DNA of 64,000 bases from Alishewanella tabrizica (lineage in GTDB: Bacteria > Pseudomonadota > Gammaproteobacteria > Enterobacterales > Alteromonadaceae). The notes under the pieces are model-generated. The model worked only from the letters and a program-made list of their open reading frames with translations, did no database searches and was not told the origin of the DNA. The DNA lies in the NCBI RefSeq assembly GCF_014652375.1, contig NZ_BMYR01000003.1, positions 62,001 to 126,000 on the forward strand, given 5' to 3'. Both the position numbers and the translations under genes were made by a program. Within the stretch, counting starts at the first letter, position 1, and each line of letters starts with the position of its first letter. Below are positions 37,507 to 47,170 of this stretch, one piece after another.

Positions 37507-38862
37507 TTATCGCATCGTCACAAACTCTTCGGCTGACGTTGGATGCAGCGCTACAGTGGCATCAAAATCGGCTTTAGTCGCACCCATTTTAATGGCAACG
37601 GCAAACCCTTGTAGCACCTCGTCCATGCCTTCACCAATACCATGTAAACCTACCACTTTTTCGTTCTCGCCCTGACAGACCAGCTTGAACGTGCTTAATG
37701 CGCGATGCGGTGTAATAGCGTTATACATGGCGGCAAAGCTAGAACGATACACTTTGATCTGCTCTTTGCCGTATTTGGTTATTGCTTCGGCTTCGGTTAA
37801 GCCAATAGTACCGATAGGCGGATGGCTAAAAACCACCGTTGGAATAAGGTCATAATCCATATGCGCATCGGGCATATTTTTATTAAATAAACGTTCGGCC
37901 AGCATCCGGCCAGCTTTTACCGCCACCGGAGTAAGCTGTGCTTCACCGGTAATATCGCCTACAGCGTAAATCCCTGACACATTGGTATTTTGATATTTAT
38001 CGGTACGAATATACCCTTGTTCATCCGTCTTCACGCCCGCTGCAGCCAAGTTAATCTTGTCCGTGGCGGGTTCGCGGCCGATGGCCCAAATCAAACAGTC
38101 AACGTTAAATAAGATACTGCCGTCTTTAAGATGCACGGTTAAGCGATCTCCCGCGGCAGCTTCAACTTTTACCACGTCGCTTTGAGTATGTAATTGCAGT
38201 TTATCTTGCTGCATACGGCTAAGTAGCGCATCAGTTATATCTGTGTCGAAGCTTCTAAGTGGCCGATCCCCGCGGATTAATAAATGCGTATCCGTACCCA
38301 GTGCATGTAATACCCCAGCAATTTCTACTGCAATATAACCGGCTCCAACCACCACAGCTTTGGTGGGTTGTGTGGTTAAGGCAAAAAAGCCATCTGAATC
38401 AATACCTAGCTCGGCACCAGGAATATTGGGTCGGCTAGGTCTGCCACCAACGGCAATAGTGATATGATCGGCGCTGATGAGTTCGCCATTCACCTCTACC
38501 GTATTTTTATCTACAAAGCGGGCAAAGCCCTCAATCAGGTCAACACCATTACTGGCAAAGCCGCGCTGATAAGCGCCATGTATGCGTTCAATATAGGCCT
38601 CGCGGTGCTGCACTAAGGTCGCCCAATTAAACCCTTGCTGGGTTAAGTCAAAGCCATAGCTGTTGCTGTATTTAATCGCTTCAGCAATATGCGCGCCGTA
38701 CCACATCACCTTTTTGGGTACGCAACCTACGTTTACGCAGGTACCGCCAACGGCTTTTGCTTCAATCACGGCAGCTTTCGCGCCACGCATAGCCGCACGA
38801 TTGGCTGAGGCAATCCCGCCGCTGCCAGCACCAATTGCAAGATAATTATAATGACGCGTCAT
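37507..38862 (-). CDS. gor: Glutathione reductase
   Basis: An NADPH-dependent flavoenzyme that regenerates reduced glutathione in the cytoplasm. At 451 residues it matches E. coli Gor (450). The FAD fold starts with GAGSGG, the redox cysteines are C42 and C47 in [13 protein letters not shown], and the NADPH-binding motif [11 protein letters not shown] is followed by the [10 protein letters not shown] arginine cluster that confers NADPH preference. The C-terminal [12 protein letters not shown] holds the catalytic histidine-glutamate pair. It is near prlC and rsmJ, which are also close together in enterobacteria. Confidence 0.95.
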   Translation of the reverse strand: MTRHYNYLAIGAGSGGIASANRAAMRGAKAAVIEAKAVGGTCVNVGCVPKKVMWYGAHIAEAIKYSNSYGFDLTQQGFNWATLVQHREAYIERIHGAYQRGFASNGVDLIEGFARFVDKNTVEVNGELISADHITIAVGGRPSRPNIPGAELGIDSDGFFALTTQPTKAVVVGAGYIAVEIAGVLHALGTDTHLLIRGDRPLRSFDTDITDALLSRMQQDKLQLHTQSDVVKVEAAAGDRLTVHLKDGSILFNVDCLIWAIGREPATDKINLAAAGVKTDEQGYIRTDKYQNTNVSGIYAVGDITGEAQLTPVAVKAGRMLAERLFNKNMPDAHMDYDLIPTVVFSHPPIGTIGLTEAEAITKYGKEQIKVYRSSFAAMYNAITPHRALSTFKLVCQGENEKVVGLHGIGEGMDEVLQGFAVAIKMGATKADFDATVALHPTSAEEFVTMR

Positions 38863-39012
38863 AAAGTAGCCTTATTAGAAAATATACCGAAGCCAATACG
38901 TGTAGATATAGGGTGCAGGTTTACAGAATGCAAGGCTAAATCGATGGGCGACCTTGACAAAAGCAGCCCAAAGCCCAACATTGCTAAGATAATGTTTTAT
39001 TAGGATGCAGAT

Positions 39013-41079
39013 GTGATGACCACGGTTGCCAGTGAAAATATCGAAAACCCGCTATTAACGTTTACCGATTTACCGCCTTTTTCTGCGATCACGCCAGAGC
39101 AGGTGAAGCCCGCTGTAGAACACGCCATTACGGTTGCTCGTAACGCTGTTGAGCGGGTCGTTGCGGCGCCAGATGTCAGTTGGCAGAGCTTAATTACTGA
39201 GTTAGAACAAGATAGTGATCGCTTAAGTAAATTGTGGTCGCCGGTGTCACATTTAAATTCGGTCGCAAACAGCCCAGAGCTGCGCGCGGCTTACGAAAGT
39301 TGCTTACCATTACTATCAGACTTCAGTACTTGGCTTGGGCAACATGAAGGCCTCTACCAAAAATATCAGCAATTAGCGCAAAGCCACGAATTTGCCAGTT
39401 TAACTACCGCACAGCAAAAAGTGATTACCAATGCGCTGCGCGATTTTAAATTATCGGGCATTGGTTTAGCTGATGACAAAAAACAGCGCTATGGCGAAAT
39501 TCAAAGCCGTTTATCAGAATTAAGCTCGGCCTTTTCTAACAATACCTTAGATGCCACTCAAGCCTGGTTTAAACATATTACTGATGAGACCCAACTGGCA
39601 GGTTTACCCGAAGATGCGCGTTTAGCCGCCGCAGAAGAGGCACAAAATCGTGAGCTTACTGGCTGGGTGTTTAGCTTAGAATTTCCCAGCTATATTGCCG
39701 TAATGACCTATGCCGATGATCAGGCACTGCGGCAAGAGCTTTACAGTGCCTATTGCACCCGCGCTTCTGATCAAGGGCCAACCGCAGGCCAATTCGACAA
39801 TACTGCCATTATTGAAGAAACCCTGGCACTGAAGCATGAATTAGCGCAATTGTTAGACTTTAACAATGCGGCTGAAGAATCGCTAGCAACAAAAATGGCG
39901 GAATCACCACAGCAGGTATTAGATTTTTTAACTGATTTAGCACAGCGCGCTAAACCGCAAGCCGAACGCGATCTAATTGAGCTGCGCCAATTTGCGCAAG
40001 AACAGTTCGGCGTAAGTGCACTGAATCCTTGGGATATTACCTATTATGCAGAAAAGCTTAAAGAAGCTCGCTATGCAGTATCCGATGAGCAATTACGGCC
40101 TTATTTCCCCGCGAATAAAGTGGTGCCAGGACTTTTCACGGTGCTAAATAAATTGTTAGGTATTAGTGTGCAGGTACGCGACGGAGTCGATGTATGGCAT
40201 CCCGATGTACAGTTTTACGATATTTTTGCTGCCGACGGCACCCTGCGTGGCAGTTTTTATCTAGATTTGTACGCGCGTAGTAAAAAGCGCGGTGGTGCTT
40301 GGATGGATGATTGCCGTGGACGTCGCCTGTTACCTGATGGCCAATTACAGAGCCCTGTAGCGTATTTAACCTGTAATTTTAATAAACCGGTAGGCGGTAA
40401 ACCGGCGTTATTTACGCATGATGAAGTGATTACCTTATTCCATGAATTTGGTCATGGTTTACATCATATGCTAACGCAAGTAGATGCGGCGGCTGTTGCC
40501 GGAATTAATGGTGTTGCTTGGGATGCCGTTGAATTGCCGAGTCAATTTTTAGAAAATTGGTGCTGGACGCCAGAGGGCTTAGCGCTGATCTCTGGGCATT
40601 ACGAGAGTGGCGAGCCCTTGCCCGCCGATTTATTGCAAAAAGTGCTAGCAGCGAAAAACTTTCAATCGGCGTTGTTTTTAGTGCGCCAATTAGAATTTGC
40701 CTTATTTGATATGCGCTTACATGCGGATTATAACCCTGCCTTAGGGGCACGGGTACAGCAGGTACTTGACGAGGTGCGAAGCCAAGTCTCGGTGATCATT
40801 CCGCCACGTTTTAACCGTTTTCAGCACAGCTTTGGCCATATTTTTGCCGGTGGTTATGCCGCGGGATACTATAGTTACCTGTGGGCAGAAGTGCTGTCGG
40901 CCGATGCGTTCAGTCGGTTTGAAGAAGAAGGGGTGTTTAACCCTGTTACCGGACAAGACTTTTTGCATTGGATTTTAGAGCGGGGTGGCAGTGCTGAGCC
41001 GATGGAGCTGTTTAAAGGCTTCCGCGGACGCGAGCCATCTAATGAAGCCTTGTTAAGGCATATGGGGATCGCTAGCTAG
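39013..41079 (+). CDS. prlC: Oligopeptidase A (M3 family)
   Basis: A cytosolic zinc peptidase of about 688 residues that clears short peptides, including cleaved signal peptides. The catalytic HExxH motif is near residue 477 (FHEFGHGLHHML), with the third ligand glutamate in the following helix (WDAVELPSQFLENW). The N-terminal NPLLTFTDLPPFSAITPEQV region matches E. coli OpdA. The frame opens at GTG 39013, immediately followed by ATG 39016; either could be the start. rsmJ is three genes downstream, similar to the enterobacterial prlC-rsmJ order but with two genes inserted. Confidence 0.94.
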   Translation: MMTTVASENIENPLLTFTDLPPFSAITPEQVKPAVEHAITVARNAVERVVAAPDVSWQSLITELEQDSDRLSKLWSPVSHLNSVANSPELRAAYESCLPLLSDFSTWLGQHEGLYQKYQQLAQSHEFASLTTAQQKVITNALRDFKLSGIGLADDKKQRYGEIQSRLSELSSAFSNNTLDATQAWFKHITDETQLAGLPEDARLAAAEEAQNRELTGWVFSLEFPSYIAVMTYADDQALRQELYSAYCTRASDQGPTAGQFDNTAIIEETLALKHELAQLLDFNNAAEESLATKMAESPQQVLDFLTDLAQRAKPQAERDLIELRQFAQEQFGVSALNPWDITYYAEKLKEARYAVSDEQLRPYFPANKVVPGLFTVLNKLLGISVQVRDGVDVWHPDVQFYDIFAADGTLRGSFYLDLYARSKKRGGAWMDDCRGRRLLPDGQLQSPVAYLTCNFNKPVGGKPALFTHDEVITLFHEFGHGLHHMLTQVDAAAVAGINGVAWDAVELPSQFLENWCWTPEGLALISGHYESGEPLPADLLQKVLAAKNFQSALFLVRQLEFALFDMRLHADYNPALGARVQQVLDEVRSQVSVIIPPRFNRFQHSFGHIFAGGYAAGYYSYLWAEVLSADAFSRFEEEGVFNPVTGQDFLHWILERGGSAEPMELFKGFRGREPSNEALLRHMGIAS

Positions 41080-41175
41080 CGAGGCGTAAACGTGCACTGT
41101 GGTCGGATGCTTCGATGCGGTGTAGCGGTTGATTCGCAATTATGACGCAAGCAAACGACTATTAAGGACTTTATT

Positions 41176-41661
41176 ATGCGATTGTTCAAAGCAATCACTA
41201 TCTTGGGGTTAACATTACCGCTTTTAGGGTGTACGCAAAGCCAAGTGATAGGGGAGGAGCGTATTGCGCCGAAACCCTTGATTGAGCAAATTGATCCACA
41301 AACGGATCCGGTACGTGCTATGCAGGCACACCGGCAACAGCAGGCAGCAGAGTTAGCTGATCCAGCCGTACTGCGCGCAGAAGTAATGCGTTTAATACGG
41401 GATACTGCTGCAGATAACGTGCAGCAATGCCTAGTCTTGCCGCTTGGGCATAAACCCTGTGGTGGGCCAGCAGAGTATGTGGCGGTATCGATAAAGGGGA
41501 AAGACGAAGGCAGCCTCTTACAAAAAATCAGTGCGTATAATCAGGCTGCGGAAGCAGATAATCTTCGAAAAGGCCTGATGTCGAATTGTGCTGTTGAAGA
41601 TAAACCGGCGGTACAACTGGTAAATGGCAAATGTGTATTAGTTTCTGCGGTAACTCAATAA
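41176..41661 (+). CDS. Hypothetical lipoprotein
   Basis: A 161-residue protein with a lipoprotein signal (LPLLGC, Cys 19). The mature part has two long helical stretches and four cysteines (QQCLVLPLGHKPCGG, SNCAVEDKPA and NGKCVLVSA) that could form disulfides in the periplasm. I recognise no domain. It follows prlC by 96 bp and is closed by a terminator, so it is probably a single transcription unit or the tail of the prlC one. Function unknown. Confidence 0.7.
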   Translation: MRLFKAITILGLTLPLLGCTQSQVIGEERIAPKPLIEQIDPQTDPVRAMQAHRQQQAAELADPAVLRAEVMRLIRDTAADNVQQCLVLPLGHKPCGGPAEYVAVSIKGKDEGSLLQKISAYNQAAEADNLRKGLMSNCAVEDKPAVQLVNGKCVLVSAVTQ

Positions 41662-41678
41662 CGTACACGCGGTGATAA

Positions 41679-41705
41679 ACGGGGCTATAAGGGCCCCGTT
41701 TTTGT
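41679..41705 (+). terminator. Rho-independent terminator
   Basis: AACGGGGC and GCCCCGTT pair around a 6-nt loop and are followed by a T-run. Confidence 0.88.
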
Positions 41706-41719
41706 AAGGGAGACCACAA

Positions 41720-42421
41720 GTGGGGCAAGTGGAAACGTTTTCGGCAATTTTACAGCGTGCAGAAGCACGGAAAGGTGGGCCAGCGGCGTTGGCTGCCTTA
41801 GTGAGTAAACCTTTACCGGTGGCAACCTTGGCTGCCGTTGCAGACAATATATTATTGGCTGAGCTAACAAAAAAAGTCTTTCAATCTGGTTTTGTATGGC
41901 GCGTAGTAAGGCAAAAATGGCCTAGTTTTTGTGAGGTGTTTTTTGATTTTGACATTGAAAAGATGTTGCTGCTTAGTGACGAAATGCTCGAGCAAAAAGC
42001 ACAAGATCCCCGCATTATCCGAAATTTAAGTAAAGTATTTACCATTCGCGACAATGCCTTAATGATTTACCATGTGCAACGTGAGCATGGCAGTTTTGCT
42101 AAGTTTATTGCCAATTGGCCCACTAACGACATTATTGGGCTGTGGGCATATTTAAAAAAACACGGTGCACGGCTTGGCGGTAACACAGGGCCTTATGCAT
42201 TGCGTGCGATGGGTAAAGATACCTTTTTACTGACGCAGGATGTTGAAGCTTACTTAAAAGCGTATGGCGTGTTTGACGGTGGGATTAACAGCAAGCGCAG
42301 CCAGCAACAGATCCAGCAGCAATTTAACCGGTGGCAACAAGAATCGGGTCGTAGTTTGCAAGAGATCAGCCAAATCATCTCATACAGCGTAGGTGAAAAT
42401 AGCGTAGGGATGCAGCAATGA
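41720..42421 (+). CDS. DNA-3-methyladenine glycosylase I-like protein (HhH-GPD fold)
   Basis: A 233-residue protein resembling the Tag-like glycosylases of proteobacteria that remove alkylated adenine from DNA. The shared pattern is a start with ERAEARKGGPAALA, then LTKKVFQSGFVWRVVRQKWPSFCEVFFDFD, NLSKVFTIRDNAL, and a C-terminal GLWAYLKKHGARLGGNTGPYALRAMGKDTFLL segment with a conserved aspartate in the TQDVEAYL region. It starts with GTG, supported by AAGGGAG 8 nt upstream. It overlaps rsmJ at ATGA. Base-excision activity is inferred. Confidence 0.78.
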   Translation: MGQVETFSAILQRAEARKGGPAALAALVSKPLPVATLAAVADNILLAELTKKVFQSGFVWRVVRQKWPSFCEVFFDFDIEKMLLLSDEMLEQKAQDPRIIRNLSKVFTIRDNALMIYHVQREHGSFAKFIANWPTNDIIGLWAYLKKHGARLGGNTGPYALRAMGKDTFLLTQDVEAYLKAYGVFDGGINSKRSQQQIQQQFNRWQQESGRSLQEISQIISYSVGENSVGMQQ

Positions 42422-43173
42422 GCGTTGCTACGCTTTGGCTTGATGGTCTTCCCACAGACTATGCTGACCACTTGATCCAGCGTTTTGGATTAGATCCCGC
42501 AACCGAACGTCCTTCCGGTTGGCACCTAGCCTGGGCCACGCAGCAATTGGTATTACGCCATACTGACTTGCCCAAGCAGGGCGATATTCTGGTCGATTTT
42601 GCCAGTGGTGCAGCCAATTATCGTCGGCAATTTGGTGGTGGTAAAGATGAAGCTATTGCCAAAGCATGTGGGTTAAACAAAAAACGCGATTTACGTATTA
42701 TAGATGCTACCGCAGGCCTTGGCCGAGATGCGTTGGTGATGGCTAATTTAGGGGCGAGTGTCACCTTGGTTGAGCGCAATCCGTTGGTTGCGGCACTATT
42801 GCATGACGGGTTACGACGTGCAGCATTGCTCCCCGCCACTGCCGAACTTGCTGAGCGGATGCAATTATGTTTTTCTGCCGCGTCTACCGCACTGACTGAA
42901 CTGCCAGCAGCCGATGTGGTCTATTTGGATCCGATGTTCCCACCCCGAGAAAAATCGGCCTTGGTCAAAAAAGAAATGCGCGCTTTTCATGATGTTGTCG
43001 GGAACGATACGGATGCGGATGCATTACTTCCCGCTGCGCTAGCGTTAGCCAGCTACCGGGTTGTGGTTAAACGTCCTGGATATGCTGATGTTCTAGCGGG
43101 CGTTACACCGCAATTGGTGGTGAAAGGTAAAAATAATCGTTTTGATGTTTATATAAAGCAAGCCATTAAATAA
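42418..43173 (+). CDS. rsmJ: 16S rRNA m2G1516 methyltransferase
   Basis: A SAM-dependent enzyme that methylates guanosine 1516 in the 30S subunit. At 251 residues it matches E. coli RsmJ (YhiQ, about 250). The motifs seen are LVDFASGAANYRRQFGGGKDEAIAKACG near residues 60-85, the SAM-binding DATAGLGRDA, the ER motif LVERNPLVAALL, and the catalytic-loop LDPMFPPREKSALVKKEMR. The gene overlaps the glycosylase-like gene by 4 bp. A 14-bp tandem repeat follows its stop. Confidence 0.93.
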   Translation: MSVATLWLDGLPTDYADHLIQRFGLDPATERPSGWHLAWATQQLVLRHTDLPKQGDILVDFASGAANYRRQFGGGKDEAIAKACGLNKKRDLRIIDATAGLGRDALVMANLGASVTLVERNPLVAALLHDGLRRAALLPATAELAERMQLCFSAASTALTELPAADVVYLDPMFPPREKSALVKKEMRAFHDVVGNDTDADALLPAALALASYRVVVKRPGYADVLAGVTPQLVVKGKNNRFDVYIKQAIK

Positions 43174-43203
43174 GCGAAGTACGCTTAAGTGCTTATAAAA
43201 ATT

Positions 43204-43231
43204 ACAGATTAAAGAGTACAGATTAAAGAGT
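43204..43231. repeat. 14-bp perfect tandem duplication
   Basis: ACAGATTAAAGAGT is repeated twice in a row, 30 bp after the rsmJ stop codon. The two copies are identical. Confidence 0.9.
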
Positions 43232-43281
43232 ACTGAGTACGAATCAAGATTCAAACACTAACCCAATAAGGATACATGCTC

Positions 43282-43755
43282 ATGATTAAAGTAGGCGATA
43301 AATTACCCGAAGTCACGTTTTCACAATTAACGGCAGACGGTATGAAAAACCCGACAACTAGCGATGTTTTTGCTGGTAAAAAAGTGGTGCTTTTTGCTGT
43401 ACCGGGTGCCTTCACGCCCACCTGTTCAGCGGCACATTTACCTGGTTATATCGCATTGGCCGATCAAATTAAAGCCAAGGGTGTAGATACTATAGTGTGT
43501 ACTGCGGTAAATGATGCGTTTGTGATGAAAGCCTGGGCAGATAGCCAAAACGCTGAAGAAATTACCTTTTTAGCCGATGGCGGTGCTAGCTTTCATAAAG
43601 CCATTGGCCTGACCATGGAGACTGCAGATTTTGGTGGTGTGCGCTCACAGCGTTATGCCATGGTGGTTGAAGATGGTGTGGTTAGTTTATTAAATATCGA
43701 GCCGCCAAAGACGTTTGAAGTAAGCAAAGCTGAGATCATCTTAGCTGCGCTATAA
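43282..43755 (+). CDS. Peroxiredoxin, Prx5 type
   Basis: A 157-residue thiol peroxidase that reduces hydrogen peroxide and organic hydroperoxides. The peroxidatic cysteine is C48 in the hallmark PGAFTPTCS, followed by the CTAVNDAFVMKAWA segment with a second cysteine near 73. The C-terminal FGGVRSQRYAMVVEDGVV is typical of Prx5/hybrid peroxiredoxins; no glutaredoxin domain is fused here. The frame opens at 43276, but AAGGA lies 9 nt before the ATG at 43282, which is preferred. It may use glutathione or glutaredoxin, which fits the nearby gor gene. Confidence 0.92.
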   Translation: MIKVGDKLPEVTFSQLTADGMKNPTTSDVFAGKKVVLFAVPGAFTPTCSAAHLPGYIALADQIKAKGVDTIVCTAVNDAFVMKAWADSQNAEEITFLADGGASFHKAIGLTMETADFGGVRSQRYAMVVEDGVVSLLNIEPPKTFEVSKAEIILAAL

Positions 43756-43795
43756 ACGATAGTGTTACACGACGATAGACGTTGTCGTCATATGG

Positions 43796-43830
43796 TGGGG
43801 CTAAGTCGCGGGTGACTATAGCCCCATTTG
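43796..43830 (+). terminator. Stem-loop after the peroxiredoxin gene
   Basis: TGGGGCTA and TAGCCCCA pair, extended by AGTC/GACT with a single-base bulge, and a short T-run follows. Confidence 0.55.
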
Positions 43831-43912
43831 CTATTCAAAACAGGATTATGTGGCCTATTTATAAGTGCTAATGTTAGAACACCCCTAAGACGCACAGTCA
43901 TCATGCACAACC

Positions 43913-43964
43913 AAACTGCACGGCTAAACTGCATAGCTAAAGTGCAAGGATAAAGTGCACGGAT
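43913..43964. repeat. Four imperfect 13-bp tandem repeats
   Basis: The copies AAACTGCACGGCT, AAACTGCATAGCT, AAAGTGCAAGGAT and AAAGTGCACGGAT follow one another without gaps. They lie about 30 bp past the stop of the glycosyltransferase on the minus strand. Confidence 0.88.
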
Positions 43965-43993
43965 AGAGTCCGAAATCATAGCACATGAAAATA

Positions 43994-44956
43994 CTACTCG
44001 GATTTATTCGGGCGATAGACGCTTCCCGGAAAGGTTAAGCGCCATTTTTTACGTATCGATAACCCCGGTGTTAGCCAATGGGTTAGCGCGAGTTTTCGTA
44101 TATACCCTAAAAACGCTGGTGAAAGCGCCTCTTGTTGCTGTGTTGTTTTATGCAGTTTAAGTAATAAATAGGCCAAATTAAATTGCAAGATACCGCACCA
44201 TTGTGAGGGTAACGCAGCATAGTGTTGTTGATTAGCCAGTTCGCTACTAAAGCTTTTTAGCGCCTGTAGCGAAGCCGGTTTTACATTAAACGTGGCACTG
44301 GCCGCATGTTCTCTGTAGCCATACAAAGGTTTTTTAATACAAAATACTGTTTGCGCGTACTGATACAATGCAGGAATCGCAATAAGGTCCTCGCAAAAAC
44401 CGACGCCCAATGGAAAAGCAAAGTGAGGGATCTTATCTTTGCGATAAAAGCGTAATACTGAAAACCAACGATTGGCTTTAAACACGGTAAGTGCCACCTG
44501 GCGACACGGCTGTAAGCCGCTATAGCGATGTAAATAGCGCGCTTTACTGTGTGGTAAATCTGCCAGCGATCGAAAGCGCTTATAACCAATTTCAATTAAA
44601 TCAGGTTGATGCTTGCTGATAACCCCTAACACGTTTTCGCTATAATCATCGAGCAAGACATCATCGGCATCAACAAATCCAATATACTGACCCCGTGCAT
44701 GTTGAATCCCGCTGTTTCTGGCGGCACTAACGCCCGCATTCGCCTGCACAATAAGTTGATAGCGAAACGGCGCTTGAGACGCTGCGATATGTTGCTGGGC
44801 TATCGCAAGGCTATCATCGGTAGCGCCATCACAAATCAGCACGGCTTCTACCCCTGGCAATAACTGCTGTTCTAACGACGCCAGTAAAGGGACAAAGTTT
44901 TCGCCAACATTATAAAAAGGGACAATAAGTGATAAAGAGATTGTCTGGTCCATCAA
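43994..44956 (-). CDS. Glycosyltransferase family 2
   Basis: A 320-residue inverting sugar transferase of the GT-A fold, probably acting at the cytoplasmic face of the inner membrane. It shows LIVPFYNVGENFVPLLASLE, the nucleotide-binding VLICDGATDDSL, NAGVSAARNSGIQHARGQYIGFVDADD with the DxD motif, and a C-terminal region typical of LPS or capsule enzymes. The donor sugar is unknown. It is part of a cluster with two other glycosyltransferases and the Kdo transferase, suggesting LPS core assembly. Confidence 0.86.
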   Translation of the reverse strand: MMDQTISLSLIVPFYNVGENFVPLLASLEQQLLPGVEAVLICDGATDDSLAIAQQHIAASQAPFRYQLIVQANAGVSAARNSGIQHARGQYIGFVDADDVLLDDYSENVLGVISKHQPDLIEIGYKRFRSLADLPHSKARYLHRYSGLQPCRQVALTVFKANRWFSVLRFYRKDKIPHFAFPLGVGFCEDLIAIPALYQYAQTVFCIKKPLYGYREHAASATFNVKPASLQALKSFSSELANQQHYAALPSQWCGILQFNLAYLLLKLHKTTQQQEALSPAFLGYIRKLALTHWLTPGLSIRKKWRLTFPGSVYRPNKSE

Positions 44957-45188
44957 ATAACTGCTAATTGAATAAACATAATATCAAACCATGCTAGCAG
45001 CATTTTAGAAGCAGATCATCACTGCAACCGGCTTAACACAGCAAAAGACAAAATTTGAAAATATTGTGTCAAGCGCGCCCTGAACAGGTATTATTGTCCG
45101 TAACGAAGAAAAAACGCGTTTTTCGCGAACCATTTTTGCCTATTGGGCTCAGAACTGACCCAAAGTGCCGTCTGCAATAGAGGATTTT

Positions 45189-45929
45189 ATGACTACAGTA
45201 AATGTGCTGTGTATTAAGTGGGGCAAAAAGTATGGCCCTGAATACGTTAACAAACTACATGCCATGGTGAGTCGTAATCTGACCTTGCCCTTTCGCTTTA
45301 TTTGTTTAACCGATGACACGGTAGGCATTGATAGCCACATTGAGGTAAAAGATATTCCAGCGGTAGGTTTTAAAGACTTTGATGAGCGCCAACCTTGGAC
45401 CTTTGGTCATGGCTGGTTGAAAGTGACCAGCTTTGCCGATCCACTGTATGATTTAACTGGCCCAACACTCTTTATCGATTTGGATGTGGTTATTGTCGAT
45501 AATATCGATTGTTTCTTCCAGCCCAAGGGCGAGTTTTATGTGATTAAAGAGTGGGACAAATCAGATGACACCGGTAATACCTCGGTATACCGCTACGACA
45601 TTGGTGCGCACAGCGACTTAATTGATTTATTGAAAAACCACAAAGAACGCGAGTTGGCTAAGGTGCGCAATGAACAGGAATTTGTTACGCAAAATCTGTC
45701 TAAACAAGGCAAATTGCAATATTGGCCTGAAGGCTGGTGCGTGAGTTTTAAACGCCATTGCTTACCTGGCGCCTTAATGTGCTGGTTTAAACCCGCTACC
45801 ATTCCCAAAGGGGCTAAAATAGTCGCCTTTCATGGTAAGCCTAATCCGCCAGATGCGATTGCCGGCGTAAGCGGTAAATGGTATCGCCGGGTAATGCCAG
45901 TGCAGTGGGTAGCCGATTTATGGCGGTAA
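45189..45929 (+). CDS. Glycosyltransferase-like protein (GT-A type)
   Basis: A cytoplasmic protein of about 246 residues. The FIDLDVVIVDNIDCFF stretch near residue 95 is a DxD-type metal/nucleotide-sugar motif, and FICLTDD and WCVSFKRHCLPGALMCWFKPA resemble a family seen in LPS clusters. The frame opens at 45165, but AGAGGA lies 6 nt before ATG 45189, so that start is preferred. It is divergent from the family 2 enzyme and converges with the family 4 enzyme across a bidirectional terminator. The acceptor is not known. Confidence 0.78.
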   Translation: MTTVNVLCIKWGKKYGPEYVNKLHAMVSRNLTLPFRFICLTDDTVGIDSHIEVKDIPAVGFKDFDERQPWTFGHGWLKVTSFADPLYDLTGPTLFIDLDVVIVDNIDCFFQPKGEFYVIKEWDKSDDTGNTSVYRYDIGAHSDLIDLLKNHKERELAKVRNEQEFVTQNLSKQGKLQYWPEGWCVSFKRHCLPGALMCWFKPATIPKGAKIVAFHGKPNPPDAIAGVSGKWYRRVMPVQWVADLWR

Positions 45930-45960
45930 TAGCCTTGGCATAGAATGTTGTGCACTTTAA

Positions 45961-45995
45961 ATACAAAACCGCGCGAAATGCGCGGTTTTGTATTG
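45961..45995. terminator. Bidirectional terminator
   Basis: ATACAAAACCGCGC and GCGCGGTTTTGTAT pair as a perfect 14-bp stem around a 5-nt loop between two converging genes. Confidence 0.9.
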
Positions 45996-46009
45996 TATAG
46001 ATAAGGTTT

Positions 46010-47038
46010 TTACGTTTTATGCATGGGCTTCTGCTGCGCCTTAAGTTGTTGCTGATAAAAATGTAAAACCTCAGCCACTTTGGTGCTGGGATCAAATTGC
46101 GCCATAGCATAGTGTCGTTTTGCAATATCATGCTGCTGTTGCTGTAAACATTGTGCTAATTGTGCAGGATCATTTAGCGGCGCTAATGGGGTAGCAAAGT
46201 GCGGTTGTAAATATTTTGCGCCTTCTGATGCCGTTGCCACGATAGGTAAACCGGCATGCATCGCTTCTAAAAAAACTAAACCAAAAGGTTCTGTTTGCGC
46301 GGCACTCACAAACACATCAAAACAGGCCAGCCAATCTTGCGGGCAGGTGCTAAAGCCAGGCATGATGACACTTGCTGGCGCACTGTTGCGTAGCGCCTGC
46401 CAGCTTTTACCTTCACCAACAATCACTAAACGACTATTCGGGATCGCAGCTTGCAAAAACGCCTGTAACAGCACATCTTGCCCTTTGCTTTGCTCCACTC
46501 GCCCTAACGTACCAAATACAATCTCATTTTCTGCAATACCATATTGCTGGCGCAAGCGCTGGCGAGCATTTGGCGCTGCTGGTCGAGCAAGAGACCAATT
46601 ATCAAGCTGCGTACTATACGGTTTTAAATGTGCAGGGATCGCTGCCAGTTGCCATGGCGCGATAGCAATAAGTGCGTCTAAATTGGCGTGTTGTTGTTTT
46701 TTATAATGAATATGTAAGGTGGCAACACGTAAACATAGGCCTTTTATCCCATGAAGTACTCTACACGCCGCACTTAAATGGGCATGTGCTACATCAGGCT
46801 GCAACTGGCGCAATAATTGGCGAGCACGGTAAATGGCCAGCCATTTAAAACCAGCAACCTGTACTACCTTTACCTTGTGAGAAACGCGATGCGCGATAGC
46901 ATTAGGCCGATCTTCAGCGCCGCGTTTATGTAAGATCAGGGTAACGTCATGGTGCTCAGCTTGTAAATTTGCGAGCTCAACGGCATAGCGTTCGCTACCA
47001 GCAAAACTATGAGTCAAAATGATGTGTACAATTTTCAT
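46010..47038 (-). CDS. Glycosyltransferase family 4
   Basis: A 342-residue GT-B enzyme that probably adds a hexose to the LPS core. The N-terminal half starts with IVHIILTHSFAGSERYAVELANL, a typical acceptor-side motif. The C-terminal half holds FGTLGRVEQSKGQDVLLQAF and the nucleotide-sugar EX7E motif in EPFGLVFLEAMHAGLPIVA near residue 260. It is divergent from the WaaA-KdkA gene, which supports a role in LPS synthesis. The donor and linkage are unknown. Confidence 0.88.
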   Translation of the reverse strand: MKIVHIILTHSFAGSERYAVELANLQAEHHDVTLILHKRGAEDRPNAIAHRVSHKVKVVQVAGFKWLAIYRARQLLRQLQPDVAHAHLSAACRVLHGIKGLCLRVATLHIHYKKQQHANLDALIAIAPWQLAAIPAHLKPYSTQLDNWSLARPAAPNARQRLRQQYGIAENEIVFGTLGRVEQSKGQDVLLQAFLQAAIPNSRLVIVGEGKSWQALRNSAPASVIMPGFSTCPQDWLACFDVFVSAAQTEPFGLVFLEAMHAGLPIVATASEGAKYLQPHFATPLAPLNDPAQLAQCLQQQQHDIAKRHYAMAQFDPSTKVAEVLHFYQQQLKAQQKPMHKT

Positions 47039-47170
47039 CGTAGGGTTTCTTAAATTAGCAGGCTAGGTGGGCACAGCACCAAATAATATGTCATGTTATA
47101 CTAATTACTCTTTTGGCTAAAGTCTGCTGCTAATAGCCTTATGACAAATGGTTTTAGGTGATTAACCGCG

